Source: Acidobacteriota bacterium
GTDB taxonomy: Bacteria; Acidobacteriota; Vicinamibacteria; Vicinamibacterales; UBA8438
Assembly (NCBI GenBank): GCA_003533545.1
Contig: DQEK01000113.1
Coordinates: 1-13,888, forward strand
Reading direction: 5' to 3'
Length of the DNA: 13,888 bases
Both the position numbers and the translations under genes were made by a program. Under the pieces are notes generated by a model that was not told the origin of the DNA, did not search any database, and saw only the letters and a program-made list of their open reading frames with translations. Below, one piece after another: positions 9,830 through 13,888 of this stretch (within the stretch, counting starts at the first letter, position 1; each line of letters starts with the position of its first letter).

Positions 9830-11184
9830 CCGGCTCTGAGCGCTTCGCGGTCCAGCGCTTGGCCACTCAGGTATACGGAAGCAATTTGGCGGGTGGCGGA
9901 GATACCGTACATTGGGTTCGCATCGAGCACGATGAAATCGGCTCGTTTGCCCGGAGCGAGCAGGCCTGTGTTAACCCCCAGCACCTCGGCCGGGGCGCTG
10001 GTCGCGATACGAATGGCTGCAGCCGGCGAGATGCCGGCTTCGACGATCAGCTCCAACTCGCGATGCTCCATATAGCCCTGGATGTGATCCTGTACGCCGG
10101 TGTCGGCGCCGAGTACGATCCGAGCACCGGCGTCAGACAGTTTCTTCAGACTGCGTAGCATCGCTGCAAACGACTCTGTCCCTCGGGCGGCTGCTTCGGC
10201 CGTTCGGTTCACGTACGACTCCCGGATGCGCGCGAGGACCTCAGGTGATGCTGACTCAGCTAACAACGGATCGTCGACCCAGGCGGGTGGTTCGGAGTTA
10301 CGCCCTCGCTCGGAAATGGCTAAATTCGGCATCACGAACACATCGTTCTCTACAATGGCTGCCACCAGTTCGTCGTCCATCTCGACATCGCGTGCCAGAT
10401 GGGCGAACCCATCAATCCCCGCGGCAACCAGTTCCCGGGCGTCGTCAGCGAAAAAGATGTGCGCGATCACCTGTAGGTCGTGGGCGTGCGCCTCTTCGAT
10501 GATTGGCCGATAGAGATCCAGTCCAAGCTTCTCGACGGAGCCACCGCGGTCGTCGACCCATATCTTCACAAAGCTAGCGTTAGAAGCGGCGATTTCGGCG
10601 ACGCGAGCCCGTGCTTCTTCCTCGGTTTCGGCACCGAAGGCGGTCGGACGCATGGTCGGCGCGCCAGGACCGGCCGCGGGCCGCGCGATGCCACGAAACG
10701 CGGTGTGCAACCGTGCGCCGCCTAATATCCCGGCCTGTTGGTCGGCTCGGAGCTCGAATGCGAGGTTGCCCGGGTCAGTACCCAGCGACACTATCGCCCC
10801 CACCCCGTAATAGGCATACCGATTCAGCTGGTTGGTTATGTTTTCTCGCGTGTAGTTCGCGTTGTCGAAGCTGAGGTTGTCTACAAACCCGACGTGTCCG
10901 TGCAGATCGACCAGGGTTGGCATTATGGTTTTACCAGTCAGATCGACCACTCTTGCCCCATCGGGCACCGTCACGTTGGCAGCGAGACCCACATCGGCGA
11001 TCACCCCTTCATTGACTAGCAATACGCCGCCGCCGAGCGGCGGGCCGCCGTCCCCAGTGATCAAGGTGGCGCCTTCGTAAGCCACGACGGTACTGACTGG
11101 GGGTTCAGGGGTGCTGCCGCTGCAGGCGGTGAGGCCCAGGGTGAACCCAACGATGGCCGAGACCGAGCGCATGCATGTCGTCAT
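9823..11184 (-). CDS. Lipoprotein amidohydrolase, imidazolonepropionase-like
   Basis: A 453-residue metal-dependent hydrolase of the amidohydrolase superfamily. The N-terminus ends in a lipobox LTAC (18-21), so Cys21 is probably lipidated and the enzyme sits on the periplasmic face of a membrane. The binuclear metal set is complete: HGH (His95, His97) in MPTLVDLHGHV, Lys207 in VKIW as the likely carboxylated lysine, His242 in VIAHI, His262 in GFAHL and Asp361 in LGADTG. The C-terminal strand LLAPGKRADFIVLDANP is typical. Related enzymes include prolidases and other peptide-bond hydrolases; substrate cannot be told. No strong ribosome site precedes the ATG at 11184, and Met5 (11172) giving MRSVSA... 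is an equally good start. It heads an operon with the PD40/PHP gene, overlapping it by seven bases, and is divergent from the GMC gene. Confidence 0.88.
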   Translation of the reverse strand: MTTCMRSVSAIVGFTLGLTACSGSTPEPPVSTVVAYEGATLITGDGGPPLGGGVLLVNEGVIADVGLAANVTVPDGARVVDLTGKTIMPTLVDLHGHVGFVDNLSFDNANYTRENITNQLNRYAYYGVGAIVSLGTDPGNLAFELRADQQAGILGGARLHTAFRGIARPAAGPGAPTMRPTAFGAETEEEARARVAEIAASNASFVKIWVDDRGGSVEKLGLDLYRPIIEEAHAHDLQVIAHIFFADDARELVAAGIDGFAHLARDVEMDDELVAAIVENDVFVMPNLAISERGRNSEPPAWVDDPLLAESASPEVLARIRESYVNRTAEAAARGTESFAAMLRSLKKLSDAGARIVLGADTGVQDHIQGYMEHRELELIVEAGISPAAAIRIATSAPAEVLGVNTGLLAPGKRADFIVLDANPMYGISATRQIASVYLSGQALDREALRAGW

Positions 11185-11215
11185 CAGTTATGACCAGTCC
11201 TATGTTTGGTGGGCG

Positions 11216-11230
11216 CGGCGCCAAGCGCCG
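11216..11230 (-). other. GC-rich hairpin at the 5' end of the amidohydrolase mRNA
   Basis: CGGCGC and GCGCCG pair perfectly around a three-base loop (TTG on the reverse strand), six G-C pairs. With the -10 box at 11240-11245, transcription would start near 11233, placing this hairpin at the extreme 5' end of the message. It could protect the mRNA or act as part of an operator. Confidence 0.35.
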
Positions 11231-11239
11231 GAGACCGTG

Positions 11240-11245
11240 ATTATA
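11240..11245 (-). promoter_or_regulatory. Candidate -10 box of the leftward amidohydrolase operon
   Basis: The reverse strand reads a perfect TATAAT about 56 bases upstream of the amidohydrolase ATG. No good -35 hexamer lies 16-18 bases upstream, so activity may depend on an activator. The assignment rests on the hexamer and its place in the divergent gap. Confidence 0.4.
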
Positions 11246-11252
11246 TCCACTG

Positions 11253-11260
11253 TGACGTCA
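11253..11260. promoter_or_regulatory. Perfect 8-base palindrome, possible operator
   Basis: TGACGTCA is a perfect palindrome seven bases upstream of the TATAAT of the leftward promoter, inside what would be its -35/-10 spacer. That is a common position for a repressor site, and it lies between the two divergent operons. The cognate regulator is not encoded in the window. Confidence 0.3.
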
Positions 11261-11354
11261 GAAGCCGTTTTGTGGTTTTGGGAGTAGTGCGGTCGGAACA
11301 CAAGACGAGTCGAATGCCACCGCCACCGACACCACGGGCTGCTAGGATCAGCGC

Positions 11355-12959
11355 GTGACATACGACTACATCATCGTTGGCGGCGGTAGTGCTGGTTGCG
11401 TGCTTGCCAACCGGCTGTCAGCCGATCGAAACGTTCACGTGTTGTTGCTGGAAGCTGGTGGCAAGGACGATTACTTCTGGATTGATATTCCGGTTGGTTA
11501 TCTCTACACGATCGGTAATCCGCGCACCGATTGGTGCTACAAGATTGAGCCAGACCCGGGTCTGAACGGCCGGTCCATCCTCTACGCTCGGGGCAAGGTA
11601 CTTGGTGGCTGCTCTTCGATCAACGCCATGATCTACATGCGCGGTCAGCGGAGTGATTACGATCACTGGGCGTCATTGGGCAACCGCGGCTGGGGATGGG
11701 ACGACGTGTTGCCGGTGTTCAAGCGTTCCGAGGACTACCAACATGGGGCCGACGAGTTTCACGGGGTCGGCGGCGAAATGCGGGTGGAGGACAAGCGGGT
11801 CAGTTGGGAGATTCTCGACGCTTGGCGTGACGCCGCCGAGGAATGCGGCATTCCGAAGATCGACGAGTTCAATCGGGGCGACAATTTTGGTAGCGCTTAC
11901 TTTCAGATGAACCAGCGCGCCGGCCGGCGATGGAGCGGTACAAAGGCTTATCTGCGACCAATCGCGGATCGATCGAACCTGACGGTACGGACCGGGGCAC
12001 AGGTTGAGCGACTTCTCGTCAACTCGGATGCGTCAGACCGCGGTAGGAAGCGAGCAACCGGCGTCACACTGATCGGTGGGGAAGCGGTCACGGCGCGGCG
12101 CGAGGTGATTCTCGCGGCTGGCTCCATCGGCTCACCGCAGATCATGCAGTTGTCTGGTATTGGTCCTGGACCCTTGCTGCAGCGCCATGGCATCAGCGTC
12201 GTGCACGACCTGCCGGGTGTTGGCGAGAACCTGCACGACCACCTGCAGATCAGGACGATTTTTAAGGTCAAGAACACGGTTACTTTGAACAAGCGCATGA
12301 ACTCGCTGTTCGGCAAGGCCGCGATGGGGCTCGAGTATCTACTCTTCAAAACCGGGCCGCTGACGATGCCGCCGTCGCAGCTCGGAGCCTTTGCTAAGAG
12401 CGACGCGTCGCGCGAATCGGCCAACATGGAATGGCACGTGCAGCCTCTCTCGCTCGACAAGTTCGGCGACCCGCTGCACACGTTTAACGCCATCACGCCG
12501 TCCGTCTGTAATTTGCAGCCGGCGAGCCGTGGTCACGTGCGGATCAAGAGCGTGGATCCGTTGCAGGCACCAGCGATCACTCTGAATTATCTGTCCGCGG
12601 AGGAAGACCTCGAAATTGCCGTGGCGGGTTTGCGCTTCACTCGGCGCATCATGGCTACGAATTCGCTGACGCGTTTTGAGCCGGAGGAGTACCTTCCCGG
12701 TCCCTCTGTGGACAGTGATGAAGGGTTGCGGCGGGCGGCTGCTGACCTCGGCACCACGATTTTTCACCCGGTCGGGACGTGCAAAATGGGACAGGATGAT
12801 ATGGCCGTGGTCGACGAGCGGCTTGCCGTCCACGGTATTGCTGGCCTGCGCGTGGTTGACGCGTCGGTTATGCCCCGTATCTCGTCTGGGAATACCAACG
12901 CTCCCACCGTGATGATCGCCGAGAAGGGTGCGGAGTTTGTCCGTGAGGATGCTCGTTGA
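11355..12959 (+). CDS. GMC-family FAD-dependent oxidoreductase (alcohol/choline dehydrogenase-like)
   Basis: A 534-residue flavoprotein that oxidises an alcohol to an aldehyde, of the same length class as choline dehydrogenase and AlkJ-type alcohol dehydrogenases. Seen: the FAD dinucleotide fold YIIVGGGSAGCVLANRLS (5-22) with the ribose-binding Glu33 in LLEAGG, GMC signature 1 around GKVLGGCSSINAMIY (80-94), signature 2 GSIGSPQIMQLSGIGP (256-271), GVGENLHDH (288-296), the catalytic His471 in HPVGTCKMG and the C-terminal SGNTNAPTVMIAEKGA with the probable second active-site residue Asn515. No signal peptide, so cytoplasmic or membrane-associated. The GTG start is chosen because AGGA (11344-11347) lies seven bases upstream and the FAD motif starts at once. 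The substrate is unknown. Its position 12 bases before pcaH suggests an aromatic or related alcohol. Confidence 0.92.
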   Translation: MTYDYIIVGGGSAGCVLANRLSADRNVHVLLLEAGGKDDYFWIDIPVGYLYTIGNPRTDWCYKIEPDPGLNGRSILYARGKVLGGCSSINAMIYMRGQRSDYDHWASLGNRGWGWDDVLPVFKRSEDYQHGADEFHGVGGEMRVEDKRVSWEILDAWRDAAEECGIPKIDEFNRGDNFGSAYFQMNQRAGRRWSGTKAYLRPIADRSNLTVRTGAQVERLLVNSDASDRGRKRATGVTLIGGEAVTARREVILAAGSIGSPQIMQLSGIGPGPLLQRHGISVVHDLPGVGENLHDHLQIRTIFKVKNTVTLNKRMNSLFGKAAMGLEYLLFKTGPLTMPPSQLGAFAKSDASRESANMEWHVQPLSLDKFGDPLHTFNAITPSVCNLQPASRGHVRIKSVDPLQAPAITLNYLSAEEDLEIAVAGLRFTRRIMATNSLTRFEPEEYLPGPSVDSDEGLRRAAADLGTTIFHPVGTCKMGQDDMAVVDERLAVHGIAGLRVVDASVMPRISSGNTNAPTVMIAEKGAEFVREDAR

Positions 12960-12971
12960 GGGAATGGGTTT

Positions 12972-13688
12972 ATGGGTGAGTCAGACTCCCAATCGCCAGG
13001 GTATCGTCGCAGCCGGATTGGTGACGGGCCGACAAATAATTCGCCGGCGTATCGGTCAACGGCGCTGCGTCATCCGAAGCAACCACTCGTCATCGTGCCG
13101 CAGACCCTGTCGGAAATTACGGGCCCCGTGTTCGGGTCTGAGACGCTCGGAGTGTTAGACCACGACCTGACTGTTCAGCATGCGGCGCCCCCGCTTGGCG
13201 AGCGGATCATCCTCGAGGGTCGAGTCCTCGATGAGGACGGGCGGTCGGTGCCTGACGCCCTCGTCGAGATCTGGCAGGCGAATGCTGCTGGACGCTACGC
13301 GCATGCTGACGATACCCACGACGCGCCACTCGATGCCAACTTCAGCGGCGCCGGGAGGAGGCTGACCGATGCCAACGGGCACTATCGGTTCGTGACGGTT
13401 AAACCGGGTGCTTACCCCTGGGAGAACCATGACAATGCCTGGCGGCCGGCCCATGTCCATTTCTCTGTGTTCGGGCAGAGTTTTCTCACTCGGCTAGTCA
13501 CGCAGATGTACTTTCCCGGTGACCCACTGCTCGTGCTCGACCCGATCTTTAATTCGGTACCCGGCGATCGTGCCCGGCAGCGACTGGTTTCCACGTTCGA
13601 CCTTAGCCTGACGGAACCCGGGTGGGCTCTTGGTTATCGTTTTGACATCGTATTGCGGGGCCGAGAGGCGACCCCGACGGGGCTGTAA
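12972..13688 (+). CDS. pcaH: Protocatechuate 3,4-dioxygenase beta subunit
   Basis: A 238-residue intradiol dioxygenase subunit carrying the catalytic non-haem Fe(III); P. putida PcaH is nearly the same length. With PcaG it cleaves protocatechuate between its hydroxyls to 3-carboxy-cis,cis-muconate in the beta-ketoadipate pathway. The iron ligands are Tyr109 (GRYAH), Tyr148 (GAYPW), His161 and His163 (RPAHVHF). The spacings 39, 13 and 2 equal those of Tyr408/Tyr447/His460/His462 in the Pseudomonas enzyme. Trp150 and Arg158 also match its active-site Trp449 and Arg457. The PQTLSEITGPVF segment (43-54) and terminal YRFDIVLRG (222-230) are typical of true PcaH rather than catechol dioxygenases. 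The ATG lies 12 bases after the GMC stop, with GAGGGA (12958-12963) as ribosome site, so the two are co-transcribed. Confidence 0.93.
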   Translation: MGESDSQSPGYRRSRIGDGPTNNSPAYRSTALRHPKQPLVIVPQTLSEITGPVFGSETLGVLDHDLTVQHAAPPLGERIILEGRVLDEDGRSVPDALVEIWQANAAGRYAHADDTHDAPLDANFSGAGRRLTDANGHYRFVTVKPGAYPWENHDNAWRPAHVHFSVFGQSFLTRLVTQMYFPGDPLLVLDPIFNSVPGDRARQRLVSTFDLSLTEPGWALGYRFDIVLRGREATPTGL

Positions 13689-13695
13689 CACTCAG

Positions 13696-13888
13696 ATGTC
13701 ATCGTTGACGCCGTCACAGACGATCGGTCCGTTCTTTCGGGTGCTTGTCCCGGAGCGTGGCGCGCTAGTCATGGCGGCACCGGAGGCGTTGGGAACGCGC
13801 ATCACTGTGACTGGGAAGGTGCTGGACGGAAGTGGAGCCGGGGTGCCCGATGCGCTCTTGGAGGTCTGGCAGGCGAACGCCGAGGGAG
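13696..13888 (+). CDS. pcaG: Protocatechuate 3,4-dioxygenase alpha subunit, N-terminal part, cut by window edge
   Basis: The reading frame opens at ATG 13696, seven bases after the pcaH stop, and stays open for 64 codons to the window edge. It begins MSSLTPSQTIGPFF, the alpha-subunit hallmark (TPSQT-GP), and continues with GKVLDGSGAGVPDALLEVWQ, the shared intradiol dioxygenase core strand. PcaG is the structural partner that does not hold the iron but shapes the active site. No convincing ribosome site precedes it, so translational coupling to pcaH is likely. The alpha and beta subunits are ancient paralogues, which explains the near repeat of VPDAL-E-WQAN in both. Confidence 0.92.
   Translation, partial: MSSLTPSQTIGPFFRVLVPERGALVMAAPEALGTRITVTGKVLDGSGAGVPDALLEVWQANAEG

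Noticed and set aside
13234..13888. Repeated VPDAL-E-WQAN coding segment in pcaH and pcaG as a recent duplication
   Set aside because: Alpha and beta subunits of this dioxygenase are ancient paralogues sharing this core; the nucleotide sequences have diverged.

Overview
The window reads as a bacterial chromosome segment, with GC content near 60% judged by eye. It holds ten protein genes, eight complete and two cut by the window edges. The genes are tightly packed, no gap exceeds about 205 bases, and start codons include GTG and probably ATC. I saw no RNA gene, insertion sequence, integrase, CRISPR array or phage gene. The organism cannot be fixed from sequence alone. The long form of HflX, the secreted PD40/CehA-type hydrolase and the lipoprotein amidohydrolase would suit an environmental Gram-negative such as an acidobacterium or a delta/gammaproteobacterium-like lineage. 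That placement is inference.

Left part (1-3592), core metabolism. The 5' half of acetyl-CoA synthetase (acs) runs leftward. Divergent from it is metY-metX, an ATGA-overlapped pair. MetX makes O-acetylhomoserine and MetY converts it with sulfide to homocysteine. The 192-base gap between acs and metY holds a nested inverted repeat just before the metY ribosome binding site.

Middle (3593-11184). A secreted alpha/beta hydrolase of the Abhydrolase_10 type (rightward) converges on a leftward three-gene group: a lipoprotein amidohydrolase, then a secreted PD40 beta-propeller/CehA-McbA-type PHP hydrolase (7-base overlap), then the GTPase hflX (about 20-base gap). hflX has no ATG, GTG or TTG start for its conserved N-terminus; the best start is an ATC behind a strong Shine-Dalgarno sequence.

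Right part (11185-13888), aromatic catabolism. Divergent from the amidohydrolase operon is a compact rightward operon: a GMC-family FAD oxidoreductase, protocatechuate 3,4-dioxygenase beta subunit (pcaH) and the start of its alpha subunit (pcaG). All four iron ligands of PcaH are present with the classical spacing. The 170-base divergent gap has a perfect TATAAT for the leftward operon, a TGACGTCA palindrome and a GC-rich hairpin.

Together, the right two-thirds could be a catabolic neighbourhood in which exported hydrolases release aromatic alcohols or acids, the GMC enzyme oxidises them and PcaHG opens the ring. This linkage is a hypothesis from gene order only.
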